A stretch of 64,000 nucleotides of DNA, taken from contig NZ_VHQG01000004.1 of NCBI RefSeq assembly GCF_006517435.1, positions 372,001-436,000 on the forward strand, read 5' to 3'. The translations under genes and the position numbers were made by a program. Shown here piece by piece: positions 1-8,530 of this stretch. This stretch comes from Schumannella soli (GTDB lineage Bacteria > Actinomycetota > Actinomycetes > Actinomycetales > Microbacteriaceae). The notes under the pieces were generated by a model, which saw only the letters and a program-made list of their open reading frames with translations, was not told the DNA's origin and ran no database searches. Positions within the stretch are counted from its first letter, which is position 1. The number at the start of each line of letters is the position of its first letter.

Positions 1-2636
1 TGACGGCCGGCGAGCTTGTCACCCGCGGTGATCTTGCGCTTCTGGGCGATGTAGACGACCACGCGCTGGTTGACGCCCGAGCCGAGCTCGTCGTCGCCGT
101 CCTGCGCGTCGAAGACCTTGACGCCGATGATCGTGCCCTCTTCACCGTGAGGCACCTTGAGCGAGGTGTCGCGCACCTCGCGGCTCTTCTCGTTGAAGAT
201 GGCGCGCAGCAGGCGCTCCTCGGCGCTCAGCTCGGTCTCGCCCTTCGGCGTGACCTTGCCGACGAGGATGTCGCCGGGGCGCACCTCGGCGCCGATGCGG
301 ATGATGCCGCGCTCGTCGAGGTCGGCGAGCAGCTCGGGGCTGACGTTGGGGAGGTCGCGGGTGATCTCCTCCTTGCCGAGCTTGGTGTCGCGCGCATCCA
401 CCTCGTACTCCTCGATGTGGATGGACGAGAGCACGTCCTCCGACACCAGGCGCTGGCTGAGGATGATCGCGTCCTCGAAGTTGTGGCCCTCCCACGGCAT
501 GAACGCGACGAGCAGGTTCTTGCCGAGCGCGAGCTCGCCGTTCTCGGTCGCGGGACCGTCGGCGATGACCTGACCGGCCTCGACGCGCTCACCCGCATCC
601 ACGATCACGCGGTTGTTGTAGCTGGTGCCCTGGTTCGAGCGGTCGAACTTGCGCAGGAAGTAGCTCTGCGTGCCGCCCTCGTCGAGCTGGATGGTGACCT
701 CGTCGGCCGAGACCTCGGCGACGACACCGGCCTTCTCGGCGGTGATGACGTCACCGGCGTCGATGGCCGCGAAGCCCTCCATGCCGGTTCCGACGACAGG
801 CGAGTCCGAGCGCAGCAGCGGCACGGCCTGGCGCTGCATGTTCGCACCCATGAGGGCGCGGTTCGCGTCGTCGTGCTCGAGGAACGGGATGAGCGAGGTC
901 GCGACCGACACCATCTGGCGCGGCGAGACGTCCATGTAGTCCACGCGGTCGCGCTCGACGAGCTCGACCTCACCGCCCTTGGGACGAACCAGGACGCGGT
1001 CCTCGGCGAAGTGGAAGTCCTTCGTCAGCGGCGCGTTGGCCTGGGCGACGAGGAACTCGTCCTCCTCGCTCGCGGTCAGGTAGTCGATCTGGTCGGTGAC
1101 CTTGCCCTTGACGACCTTGCGGTACGGGGTCTCGATGAAGCCGAAGGAGTTGATGCGCGCGAAGGACGCGAGCGATCCGATCAGGCCGATGTTCGGGCCT
1201 TCCGGGGTCTCGATCGGGCACATGCGGCCGTAGTGCGAGGGGTGGACGTCACGCACCTCGACGCCGGCGCGCTCGCGGCTCAGACCACCGGGTCCGAGCG
1301 CCGAGAGGCGGCGCTTGTGGGTCAGACCCGCGAGCGGGTTGTTCTGGTCCATGAACTGCGACAGCTGCGAGGTTCCGAAGAACTCCTTGATCGCGGCGAC
1401 GACGGGGCGCACGTTGATCAGGGTCTGCGGCGTGATCGCCTCGATGTCCTGCGTGGTCATGCGCTCGCGGACGACGCGCTCCATGCGCGAGAGACCGGTG
1501 CGGACCTGGTTCTGGATGAGCTCGCCGACCGCGCGGATGCGGCGGTTGCCGAAGTGGTCGATGTCGTCGACGTCGAGACGCAGGTCGACCTTCTTGCCGT
1601 CGCGCGTGCCCTCGATCGTGGTCTGCTCGGCGTGCAGCGCGACCAGGTACTTGATCGTGGCGAGGATGTCGTCGACCGACAGGACCGAGTCGCGCAGGTC
1701 GGCCTCGAGGCCGAGCTTGCGGTTGATCTTGTAGCGGCCGACCTTCGCCAGGTCGTAGCGCTTCGGGTTGAAGTAGTAGTTGTCGAGCAGCGCACGCGCG
1801 GCCTCGGCGGCGACCTGCTCGCCCGGGCGCAGCTTGCGGTAGATGTCCTTGAGCGCCTCCTCCTTGGTGAGGACGGCGTCCTTCTCGAGGGTCGAGGCGA
1901 TCGACTCGTAGCCGGGGAACGCGGCGAGGATGTCCTCGCTCGTCAGACCGAGGGCCTTGAGGAACACGGTGACCGACTGCTTGCGCTTGCGGTCGATGCG
2001 CACGCCGACCTGGTCGCGCTTGTCGATCTCGAACTCGAGCCAGGCACCACGCGAGGGGATGACGCGGGCCGAGTAGATGTCCTTGTCGGACGTCTTGTCG
2101 GGCGTGCGCTCGAAGTTGACGCCGGGCGAGCGGACGAGCTGCGACACGACGACGCGCTCGGTTCCGTTGATGACGAAGGTGCCCTTCTCGGTCATGAGCG
2201 GGAAGTCGCCCATGAAGACCGTCTGGGTCTTGATCTCGCCGGTGAGGTGGTTCATGAACTCGGCGTTCACGTACAGCGGCGCGGAGTAGGTCTTGCCCTT
2301 CTCCTTGCACTCCTCGATGGAGTACTTCGGCGGCTCGAGCTCCGGGTGCGAGAAGCTGAGCTGCATGGTCTCGCCCAGGTCCTCGATCGGGGAGATCTCC
2401 TCGAAGATCTCGTCGAGTCCCGTGGTCTCGGGAACGCCGGCGTCGCCAGCCTCGCGGGCCTTCGCGACGCGGGCCTTCCACGCGTCGTTGCCGACGAGCC
2501 AGTCGAAGCTCTCGGTCTGAAGGGCGAGAAGATCAGGAACGGTCAGCGTGTCCTGGATCTTGGCGAACGAGAGCCGCGAGGCTCCGCGGCCGTTCTTGGG
2601 GGAATTCGTACTGGATGCGGAGCGCGCAGCAGCCAA
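1..2636 (-). CDS. rpoB: DNA-directed RNA polymerase subunit beta (5' part; 3' end outside window)
   Basis: Beta subunit of RNA polymerase, which forms much of the catalytic cleft and binds rifampicin. About 878 codons are visible of the roughly 1165 usual in actinobacteria; the C-terminal part lies beyond base 1. The start chosen is TTG at 2636, giving an N-terminus [22 protein letters not shown] sits 8 nt upstream, and TTG starts are common for rpoB in Microbacteriaceae. Characteristic blocks are readable in order: [47 protein letters not shown], the rifampicin region [15 protein letters not shown] with [13 protein letters not shown] (about 1280-1390), and [18 protein letters not shown]. The residues usually mutated in rifampicin resistance (D of MDQ, H of THK, S of LSA) are all wild type. 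The next gene to the right is unrelated and ends 343 bases away. Confidence 0.98.
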   Translation of the reverse strand, partial: MAAARSASSTNSPKNGRGASRLSFAKIQDTLTVPDLLALQTESFDWLVGNDAWKARVAKAREAGDAGVPETTGLDEIFEEISPIEDLGETMQLSFSHPELEPPKYSIEECKEKGKTYSAPLYVNAEFMNHLTGEIKTQTVFMGDFPLMTEKGTFVINGTERVVVSQLVRSPGVNFERTPDKTSDKDIYSARVIPSRGAWLEFEIDKRDQVGVRIDRKRKQSVTVFLKALGLTSEDILAAFPGYESIASTLEKDAVLTKEEALKDIYRKLRPGEQVAAEAARALLDNYYFNPKRYDLAKVGRYKINRKLGLEADLRDSVLSVDDILATIKYLVALHAEQTTIEGTRDGKKVDLRLDVDDIDHFGNRRIRAVGELIQNQVRTGLSRMERVVRERMTTQDIEAITPQTLINVRPVVAAIKEFFGTSQLSQFMDQNNPLAGLTHKRRLSALGPGGLSRERAGVEVRDVHPSHYGRMCPIETPEGPNIGLIGSLASFARINSFGFIETPYRKVVKGKVTDQIDYLTASEEDEFLVAQANAPLTKDFHFAEDRVLVRPKGGEVELVERDRVDYMDVSPRQMVSVATSLIPFLEHDDANRALMGANMQRQAVPLLRSDSPVVGTGMEGFAAIDAGDVITAEKAGVVAEVSADEVTIQLDEGGTQSYFLRKFDRSNQGTSYNNRVIVDAGERVEAGQVIADGPATENGELALGKNLLVAFMPWEGHNFEDAIILSQRLVSEDVLSSIHIEEYEVDARDTKLGKEEITRDLPNVSPELLADLDERGIIRIGAEVRPGDILVGKVTPKGETELSAEERLLRAIFNEKSREVRDTSLKVPHGEEGTIIGVKVFDAQDGDDELGSGVNQRVVVYIAQKRKITAGDKLAGR

Positions 2637-2650
2637 GGAAACAACCTCCG

Positions 2651-2668
2651 TGAGATCCGTCGATCTCA
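2651..2668 (-). promoter_or_regulatory. Hairpin immediately upstream of rpoB Shine-Dalgarno
   Basis: Perfect 7-bp stem TGAGATC-CGTC-GATCTCA with a 4-nt loop, ending one base before the CGGAGG of rpoB. It could affect ribosome loading or simply mark a processing site. Short stems of this size also arise by chance. Confidence 0.3.
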
Positions 2669-2864
2669 GTTGTCTGTCGGTTCGTGTGAGAGAAAGCTCG
2701 CCGAAACAGGTCCGGCCCCGCCGCTATCTTCGGGGCGCACCAGCCGACCGAAATATGACGGCATGGGAGAGTGGGAGCGCAAGGGACAAGCATAGCCCCG
2801 GAATGCGCGACACGTCTACCTTCTCCTTGACTCGATTCGAGGATCGGCGTATAAGGGCCAGCCG

Positions 2865-2882
2865 GCCCCGGAATTCCGGGGC
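2865..2882 (-). terminator. Palindromic hairpin downstream of response regulator gene
   Basis: Perfect 18-base palindrome GCCCCGGAATTCCGGGGC about 100 bases past the stop of the minus-strand response regulator and before the rpoB promoter candidates. There is no U-tract, as is common for high-GC terminators. Confidence 0.45.
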
Positions 2883-2979
2883 TTCAGCAGACCTGTCGCG
2901 GGGTCTGATGAGCGCAACCGGGCGGAGCGCATCCGCATTCCCGCCGCGCGGTCGCTCTCCGCGGGAGCGGAGGCGCGGG

Positions 2980-3810
2980 TCAGGGGCGCAGGCGGGCGAT
3001 CGCCTGGGCGCGGGTCGCGACCAGCAGCTTGCCGAAGATCGCGTTGACGTGCGTCTTGACGGTCGCGGTCGAGACGAAGAGCCGGCCGGCGATCTCGGGA
3101 TTCGCGAGTCCCTCGGCCATGAGCAGCGCGACCTCCGCCTCGCGTGCCGTGAGCTCGGGCTCGCGGGCGCGCAGCGCGGCGAGCGGGTCGGGGGCTGCGG
3201 CCGACCCGGACCCGGCGCCGGCCGCTGGGCCGGCCGCGGATGCCGGGGGCTCCACGACGGTGCGCATCCCCGCTGCGTTCGCCGATGCGGAGTCTCCCCC
3301 ATCGCGCCCCCGGCTGCCCGCCGGCGCCGTCAGTCCGCCGATCAGCCGCGCGCCCACCTCGGCGGCGAGCGTCGTCTGACCGCTGCGCACCGCGCGCACG
3401 GCGGCCGCGATCTCGGCGCGGCCGGCATCCTTCGTCAGATACCCGCGCGCGCCGGCGCGCAGCGCGCCCATGATCGAGGCGTCGTCGGCGTAGGTCGTGA
3501 GCACGAGCACGGCGGTCTTAGGAGCCGACTCGCGCAGGCGCTCGGTCGCGGCGGCGCCGTCGAGCACCGGCATGCGCAGATCCATCAGCACGACGTCGGG
3601 AGCGAGCGACGTCGCCAGCTCGACCGCCTGCGCGCCGTCGGCCGCCTCGCCGACGATCTCGATGTCGGGCTCGAGCCCGAGCACGGTCACGATGCCGTCG
3701 CGCACGATCGCCTGGTCGTCGGCGACGAGCACCCGGATGCGCGGGGCGCCGCCGGCGGCAGCATCGGCACCGCCGACCGCCCCGCCCGAGGTCGAGCCCG
3801 CCCCGCTCAC
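2980..3810 (-). CDS. NarL/LuxR-family response regulator
   Basis: Response regulator partner of the kinase encoded just upstream. The receiver domain (about residues 23-140) starts at IRVLVADDQAIVRDG and has the phospho-acceptor Asp in DVVLMDLRMP, followed by the Thr of VLVLTTYAD and the Lys of YLTKDAG. The C-terminal LuxR-type HTH has LTAREAEVALLMAEG and VSTATVKTHVNAIFGKL. The two domains are separated by a Gly/Ala/Ser-rich linker of about 50 residues, longer than usual. The GTG start at 3810 overlaps the kinase stop by 4 bases (GTGA), so the pair is translationally coupled; 276 aa results. The target genes cannot be read from the sequence. Confidence 0.93.
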   Translation of the reverse strand: MSGAGSTSGGAVGGADAAAGGAPRIRVLVADDQAIVRDGIVTVLGLEPDIEIVGEAADGAQAVELATSLAPDVVLMDLRMPVLDGAAATERLRESAPKTAVLVLTTYADDASIMGALRAGARGYLTKDAGRAEIAAAVRAVRSGQTTLAAEVGARLIGGLTAPAGSRGRDGGDSASANAAGMRTVVEPPASAAGPAAGAGSGSAAAPDPLAALRAREPELTAREAEVALLMAEGLANPEIAGRLFVSTATVKTHVNAIFGKLLVATRAQAIARLRP

Positions 3811-5039
3811 GCCGGCACCTCGACCCGCACCATGAACCGTGTACCTGCCCCTTCGACGCCGGTACGCAGCTCGGCGCCCGCGATCTCGCTCACGCGCTCC
3901 TCCATCCCGGCGAGGCCGTGCCCGCCGCCCGTTCCCGCCGCGGCGCCGGCGGCGCCGAGCGGGTTCGTCACCTCGAGCACGAGCCGGCCGTGGTCGGCGG
4001 GCGCGACCGGCGCCGCCGCCATGCTCGGCCGCGCGCCGGGCACGCGCCGCAGCTCCACCGCCACCGGCTGACCGGCCGCGTGCTTGCGCGCGTTGCTCAG
4101 CGCCTCCTGCAGGATGCGGCGCAGCGCCGTCGCGGTCGACGCCGGCAGCGCGCGCGGCGGGGTCGCGAGCCGCGCCTCCACCGCGCCGCCGAGGGCGCGG
4201 TGCGCCTCGATCAGCTCGGCGAGCGCCGCGGTCGCCGCCTCGGGCGACACGGGAGCCGCATCCGTCTCGTCGGAGCGCAGCGCGTCGACGGCGCGGCGCG
4301 CGTCGCGGAGGCCGTCGACCGCGAGCGTGCGCGACGACCGCACCCGGGCGGCCGCCTCGTCGACGCGACCGGATTCGAGCAGCGCGTCGACCGCATCTAG
4401 CTGCACGACCAGCGCACCGAGCCCGTGCGCGAGCACGTCGTGCAGCTCGCGGGCGACGCGGGCGTGGTCGTCGAGGCGCTCGGCCCGGCGGCGCTGCTCG
4501 GCGAGCTCGCGCAGGCGCAGCTCGGCCGCGTTGACCTGGCGGCGGCTGACGCCGACGAGCGCGGAGATGATCAGCATCGCGAGCGAGCCGACGATGACCC
4601 CGCCGAGGTCGCGGCTCTCGGACGAGGTGAGCAGCAGTCCGGCGCCGAGCGCCGCGACCGCCAGCACGAACGCGACGACGCCGGCGCGCACCGGGCGCTC
4701 GAGCCGGCCGATGACGAGCACGAGACCGACCGCGAGCGGCACCCCGCCGAGCACGTTCGCCTCGAAGGCGACCAGGCCGCCGACGACGATCATGCCCAGC
4801 TCGGCGGCCAGCTGCCGCCGCGACATCGTGTCGGGGATGAGCGCGCGCAGGATCCAGCCGATGACGCCGACCGCGCAGGCCAGCCACACCCATGGCGCCC
4901 GATGGGTGCTCGCGAACATCGAGGCGAGGCCGAGCGCGTAGACGGCGCCCCAGATGACGCTGAACAGCCAGCTCCGCCCGCCCGACCGCGGCATGTTGGC
5001 GCGGGCGATCGCGTCGGCGGCGCGCGAGCTGAAGGTCAC
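3807..5039 (-). CDS. Sensor histidine kinase (HisKA_3 type)
   Basis: Membrane sensor kinase of the NarX/LiaS/DesK class. About five hydrophobic segments fill the N-terminal third (starting SWLFSVIWGAVYALG), and there is no large extracellular loop, so the signal is probably sensed in or near the membrane. A HisKA_3 dimerisation domain follows with the phospho-accepting His in ARELHDVLAHGLG, and a HATPase domain with the N box LQEALSNARKHA and G box GGGHGLAGMEERV. The GTG at 5039 is preferred (AGGATGGAG upstream, 410 aa); an ATG at 5096 would add 19 residues of Arg/Pro-rich sequence with no domain. It forms an operon with the response regulator, whose GTG overlaps its stop. Confidence 0.9.
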   Translation of the reverse strand: MTFSSRAADAIARANMPRSGGRSWLFSVIWGAVYALGLASMFASTHRAPWVWLACAVGVIGWILRALIPDTMSRRQLAAELGMIVVGGLVAFEANVLGGVPLAVGLVLVIGRLERPVRAGVVAFVLAVAALGAGLLLTSSESRDLGGVIVGSLAMLIISALVGVSRRQVNAAELRLRELAEQRRRAERLDDHARVARELHDVLAHGLGALVVQLDAVDALLESGRVDEAAARVRSSRTLAVDGLRDARRAVDALRSDETDAAPVSPEAATAALAELIEAHRALGGAVEARLATPPRALPASTATALRRILQEALSNARKHAAGQPVAVELRRVPGARPSMAAAPVAPADHGRLVLEVTNPLGAAGAAAGTGGGHGLAGMEERVSEIAGAELRTGVEGAGTRFMVRVEVPA

Positions 5040-5089
5040 GGCTCCATCCTGCCGCTGACCTCGGACGGGCGGGCCGCAGACGCGGCGGG

Positions 5090-5113
5090 GCCGCATCCCC
5101 GAGAGGATGCGGC
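5090..5113 (-). terminator. Hairpin between small membrane protein gene and kinase gene
   Basis: Stem GCCGCATCC/GGATGCGGC (9 bp, perfect) with a 6-nt loop, located after the stop of the minus-strand gene ending at 5146 and before the kinase start. It probably separates the two transcription units. Confidence 0.45.
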
Positions 5114-5145
5114 ACCCGACCGGAGCAGAGCGGCGGGAGCGGCGC

Positions 5146-5673
5146 TCACGCGGCGCCCACGCCGGTCAGCTCCTGGTGACGAGCCAGGCGCAGCTGGATG
5201 ACTCCGGCGCGCACCAGCCGGTTCGCGCCGATGACGAGCAGGATCGCGCCGGTCGAGGCGACGAGCGCGCCGAATCCCATCGATCCGGCCCAGACGTCGA
5301 TGCCGATGCGCACGGCGATGAGCGCGAAGAACAGCGCGGCGCCGACCCAGCCGGTGCGGGTCTGCCACTCGATCGCCTGGCCGCGACGATCGACGACGTG
5401 GCCGTCGACGTTGCGGAAGCGCGTGATGACGCCCATGACGACGCCGATCGCGAGGCTCAGTGCCAGCTCGAGCAGCAGCAGCCCGAGGCCCTGCGCGGTG
5501 AACGCCGCGGCGGGCGTCGACTTCACGAGCAGGCCGAGGCCGACGACGCCGAGGATGGCCGGCATGAGCCAGTTCGAGCGGGCGGTGAGGTTCTGCCAGG
5601 TCGACTGGCGATAGCCGATGTACACGACGAGCGCGAGGCCGAGGGCGATCGAGATGAGGTTCTGAGCGGTCAT
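5146..5673 (-). CDS. Small integral membrane protein (DUF1453/CcdC-like)
   Basis: A 175-residue protein with four or five hydrophobic helices: ISIALGLALVVYIGYRQ at the N-terminus, a central pair, FFALIAVRIGIDVWAG, and LVASTGAILLVIGANRLV near the end. The first helix with YIGYRQ followed by the Arg/Asn-rich loop resembles DUF1453 membrane proteins, which in actinobacteria often sit beside NarL-type two-component systems. The ATG at 5673 is chosen because the helix begins directly after it; the frame remains open upstream but is Pro/His-rich. No function is known. It precedes the kinase/regulator pair on the same strand but a hairpin intervenes. Confidence 0.65.
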   Translation of the reverse strand: MTAQNLISIALGLALVVYIGYRQSTWQNLTARSNWLMPAILGVVGLGLLVKSTPAAAFTAQGLGLLLLELALSLAIGVVMGVITRFRNVDGHVVDRRGQAIEWQTRTGWVGAALFFALIAVRIGIDVWAGSMGFGALVASTGAILLVIGANRLVRAGVIQLRLARHQELTGVGAA

Positions 5674-5747
5674 GAGTCCACTGTCGCGACCGGCGGCGCG
5701 CGGCGGATCGGCCCGAGGGTGGGCACCCGGGTGGAGATGAGAACGAT

Positions 5748-5779
5748 GCGGGTGGAGAGCCTGCACGCTCTCCACCCGC
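5748..5779 (-). terminator. Strong intrinsic-type terminator after the glucanase-like gene
   Basis: Perfect 12-bp stem GCGGGTGGAGAG / CTCTCCACCCGC around an 8-nt loop, about 75 bases past the stop of the minus-strand gene ending at 5855. Confidence 0.6.
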
Positions 5780-5854
5780 CTCGCGTCACCCGTGTCGGGT
5801 GGGATGCGACACGGGGCACCACCACGAGCCCGCGCCGCATCGAGTCGGCGATCT

Positions 5855-7471
5855 CTATCCGAGCTTCGAACCGAACACCTGAGCCGCCACCACCGGACGC
5901 ACCGCCTTCTCGAAGGCGCGGTCGGCGAAGTACGACTTGAGCTTGTCGTGGCCGAGCTCGTTGAAGATCGCGGCCATGATCATCGACTGGTCGAGCGACA
6001 GGTACCGCTCGGCGACGCGATCGGACTTCACCGCGACGGCGTCGTAGAAGCCGCCGGGGCCGTAGGCGCCCAGCTTGTTCTTGATCCCGTCGAGGTTGGT
6101 CAGCGCGGCCTTCTTGTCGTAGGGCAGCGCGAGGAACGCGGCGTGCGGGGTGACGACGCCGTCGCCGAAGGCCGGCGTCGGGTTCGTCGCCTCGCGGCAG
6201 CCCTCATAGCCGAGGTCGACGTCGGTGCGCTCCTCGTCGGACGTGTAGCCGTCGCTCTGCATGCCGATCGCGTCGACGCCGTATTCGCGGTAGCCGCCGG
6301 CCGGGTCGCTGGCGGGCGAGAAGCCCCAGTAGCCGTAGCCCGCCTCATCCAGCCCGTGATGGATCTGCGCCTTCACGGTGGCCGGGTGGTTGACGCCCCA
6401 GCTGCGCGGGCCCCACTGCGCCTCGGGAACGAACAGGTCGGGCATGAGCGCCTCGAACATGCTGCCGCCCCAGGCGGGCACGAGCTGCATGCCGTCATAG
6501 GAGTAGGTGCCCTCGTAGACCTTCGTTCCGCTGTAGTCGCGGATCACGCCGGTCGGCTTCTGCTCCTGCCAGCCGAAGTCGCAGCCCTGGTCGGGCATCG
6601 TGCGGTAGGTGCCGTAGTAGTCCTTCGCGGGGATCTGGCCGTTCGCGATGCCGACATAGGTCGCGATGCGCGCCTCGCTGACCGTCGTGTCGTACCAGTG
6701 GCAGGTGTAGTAGACGGTCGTGCCGCTGCCCGTGTAGTCGCCGGGCACGGTGCAGCCGTCACCGGGAGGCGCATCCCAGAAGCCGCCGCGGTTGAGGCCC
6801 AGTGCCGGGTCGATGCCGGGCTTGGATGCGGCAGCGGCCTTGTCGTGGAACCAGGAGAAGTCCATCGACGAGTACAGGGCGCCCGCCTGCTTCTTCAGCG
6901 CGGGGTCGGCGTTGCCGACCACGCGGAGCGCCGCGGCGAGCCAGCCGTTGTCGACGGTGGAGAGGAAGGGGTAGACGACGGATCCGTCTTCGGGCCAGCT
7001 CGTGAGCTTCGCGCCGGTGGTCGGCGAGTACCAGTTGTAGAACATGCCGCTGCCCTGGTGCCGCTCGAGGGTGCCGAGGGTCTTCAGGGTCGTGGCGAGG
7101 CGCGTGCGCGCATCCTTGCGGTCGATGATCCCGAGGTCGCGCGCGGCGACGGTCGACCAGAGGTAGCCGCCGATGTTGGTCGGACTGGTCTCGGCGCTGG
7201 CCTTCGTCAGGTCGCCGGTGACGTTGTCGGCGGGGAGGCCGGTGGCCTTGTCGGTCATGGCGTCCATGGAGCGCCAGGTGTCTTTCGCGTACTGCAGGAA
7301 GGTCTGGTCGTCGGCGGAGGCGTGTCCGCCGCCGGGCCCGTGGCCGGGTCCGCCGGGTCCGCCGGGTCCTCCGCCGTAGCCGCCGGCGTTCGCCGCGGCG
7401 GGGGCCGCTATCGCGATGCCGAGGGCGGCGATCGCGGCGAGCGGGGTGAGCAGTCGGGTCGAGCGTCTCAT
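5855..7471 (-). CDS. Secreted glucoamylase-family / GH144-like glycoside hydrolase
   Basis: Exported protein of 538 aa related to the glucoamylase-like family (Pfam Glycoamylase, often labelled DUF3131) that includes GH144 endo-beta-1,2-glucanases. A Sec signal peptide (MRRSTRLLTPLAAIAALGIAIA, cleavage after AAANA) is followed by a Gly/Pro-rich stretch and then the catalytic region, recognised from FLQYAKDTWRSMDAMTD, TGLPADN, YNWYSPTTG and FLSTVDNGWLAAALRVV. Such proteins fold as an (alpha/alpha)6 barrel and cut glucans; the exact linkage cannot be told from sequence. The ATG at 7471 has a clear AAGGGAG site. The frame extends 24 codons further, but that part would precede the signal peptide. 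Likely monocistronic; a strong terminator follows. Confidence 0.8.
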   Translation of the reverse strand: MRRSTRLLTPLAAIAALGIAIAAPAAANAGGYGGGPGGPGGPGHGPGGGHASADDQTFLQYAKDTWRSMDAMTDKATGLPADNVTGDLTKASAETSPTNIGGYLWSTVAARDLGIIDRKDARTRLATTLKTLGTLERHQGSGMFYNWYSPTTGAKLTSWPEDGSVVYPFLSTVDNGWLAAALRVVGNADPALKKQAGALYSSMDFSWFHDKAAAASKPGIDPALGLNRGGFWDAPPGDGCTVPGDYTGSGTTVYYTCHWYDTTVSEARIATYVGIANGQIPAKDYYGTYRTMPDQGCDFGWQEQKPTGVIRDYSGTKVYEGTYSYDGMQLVPAWGGSMFEALMPDLFVPEAQWGPRSWGVNHPATVKAQIHHGLDEAGYGYWGFSPASDPAGGYREYGVDAIGMQSDGYTSDEERTDVDLGYEGCREATNPTPAFGDGVVTPHAAFLALPYDKKAALTNLDGIKNKLGAYGPGGFYDAVAVKSDRVAERYLSLDQSMIMAAIFNELGHDKLKSYFADRAFEKAVRPVVAAQVFGSKLG

Positions 7472-7474
7472 CGG

Positions 7475-7488
7475 GAACTCCCTTGTTC
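7475..7488 (-). promoter_or_regulatory. Shine-Dalgarno presented in a mini-hairpin (shared element)
   Basis: Read on the minus strand, GAAC-AAGGGA-GTTC places the ribosome binding site in a 6-nt loop, 4 nt before the ATG at 7471. The 12-mer AACAAGGGAGTT at the same distance from ATG recurs before the ABC binding-protein gene (start 49274). Confidence 0.4.
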
Positions 7489-7586
7489 TCGGATCTCGTG
7501 CACCCATTCCACCGCGAAAACCTGACGAGCGCAAGGTTTTCATTCGCGACGCCGTCGGATCACGCCGTGCGACCTAGGCTGTGCGG

Positions 7587-8450
7587 GTGGCGAGACAGAT
7601 CGAGGAACCGCCGCTGCCGGGCATCGTGCTCGACAGCGGACTCTGGGCCGAGGTGCGCCCCGACCGCTGGAACGACGGCGCCTACGAGCTCGTCGTCGAC
7701 GGCACCCCGCAGTCGCACGTGCACCTCGAGCAGCCCGAGGAGCTCTTCTTCGAATACGTGCGCCGCATGGGCCACGTGATCGACCAGCTGCCCGCCGGAC
7801 CGCTCACCGCCGTGCACCTCGGCGCCGGCGCGCTCACGCTGCCCCGCTACGTCGCCGCCACCCGGCCCGGCTCGCGCCAGCAGGTGCTCGAGCTCGAGCG
7901 CCCCCTCATCGACCTGGTGCGACGCGAGCTGCCTCTGCCGAAGGATGCCGCCATCCGGGTGCGCTACGGCGACGCCCGCGCGACGCTCGCCAAGCTGCCG
8001 CCCGCGCTGAACGGCACCGTCGACCTGCTCGTCGTCGACGTGTTCGGCGGCTCGCGCATCCCCGCGCACGTCACCAGCGCCGAGTTCTACGGCGAGTGCG
8101 CCGCGCTGCTCGCCCCCGGAGGCGTGCTGCTCGCCAACATCGCCGACGGCGCCGGTCTCGCCTTCGCGCGTGGCCAGGCCGCGACCCTCGCCTCCGTCTT
8201 CGCCGACGTCGCCGCGCTCGCCGACACCCAGATGCTCAAGGGGCGCCGCTTCGGCAACGTCGTGCTCGCCGCATCGCCGAGCGAGATCCCGCTCGAATGG
8301 CTGCCGCGCCTGCTCGCCGGCGGACCGCATCCGGCCAAGGTCGTGCACGGCCGTGAGCTGAAGGACTGGATCGCCGGAGCCGCCGTCGTGAGCGACGCGA
8401 CCGCCATCCCCTCGCCGCCGCCCGCCCGCAGCATCTTCGAGGTCAAGTGA
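7587..8450 (+). CDS. Spermidine-synthase-like (SpeE-fold) methyltransferase-type protein
   Basis: A 287-residue protein of the polyamine aminopropyltransferase / spermidine-synthase-like family, widespread in actinobacteria as fused-MFS or stand-alone forms. The class I Rossmann core is visible: VHLGAGALTLPRYVAATRP (nucleotide-binding loop), VLELERPLIDLVRRELPLP (acidic residue binding the cofactor), VRYGDARATLAKLP and DLLVVDVFGG. Actual spermidine synthesis is doubtful since stand-alone homologues lack proven activity. The start is taken as GTG 7587 because TAGGCT ends 6 nt before it, which suggests a leaderless mRNA; GTG at 7581 is the alternative. The following lipoprotein gene begins 80 bases downstream. 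Confidence 0.75.
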   Translation: MARQIEEPPLPGIVLDSGLWAEVRPDRWNDGAYELVVDGTPQSHVHLEQPEELFFEYVRRMGHVIDQLPAGPLTAVHLGAGALTLPRYVAATRPGSRQQVLELERPLIDLVRRELPLPKDAAIRVRYGDARATLAKLPPALNGTVDLLVVDVFGGSRIPAHVTSAEFYGECAALLAPGGVLLANIADGAGLAFARGQAATLASVFADVAALADTQMLKGRRFGNVVLAASPSEIPLEWLPRLLAGGPHPAKVVHGRELKDWIAGAAVVSDATAIPSPPPARSIFEVK

Positions 8451-8530
8451 CGGGCTCGCATCCGCGCTCGTCCTCGCCCTCGCCCAGCGCGACGAGGCCG
8501 CGGTTCAGCACCGCGCGCTACCGTCGCACC

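Larger units (their letters stand above)
2637..2979 (-). other. Non-coding stretch upstream of rpoB: leader, promoter candidates, terminator
   Basis: No credible gene lies here. On the minus strand it holds the end of the response-regulator transcript and then the rpoB control region. Two -10-like boxes are visible: TATACG (2848-2853) and TATGCT (2789-2794); I could not assign good -35 boxes, so both are weak. If TATGCT is used, the rpoB leader is about 145 nt and ends with a small hairpin just before the ribosome binding site. Both sub-elements are listed separately. Confidence 0.5.

Noticed and set aside
1280-1390. Possible rifampicin-resistance substitutions in rpoB
   Set aside because: MDQNN, THKRR and LSALGPGG are wild type at the usual resistance positions.
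147-2795. Long open frame (882 codons) on the plus strand opposite rpoB
   Set aside because: It is the antisense shadow of the conserved rpoB frame; composition is Arg/Leu/Asp/Val-rich with no domain, as expected in 70 percent GC DNA.
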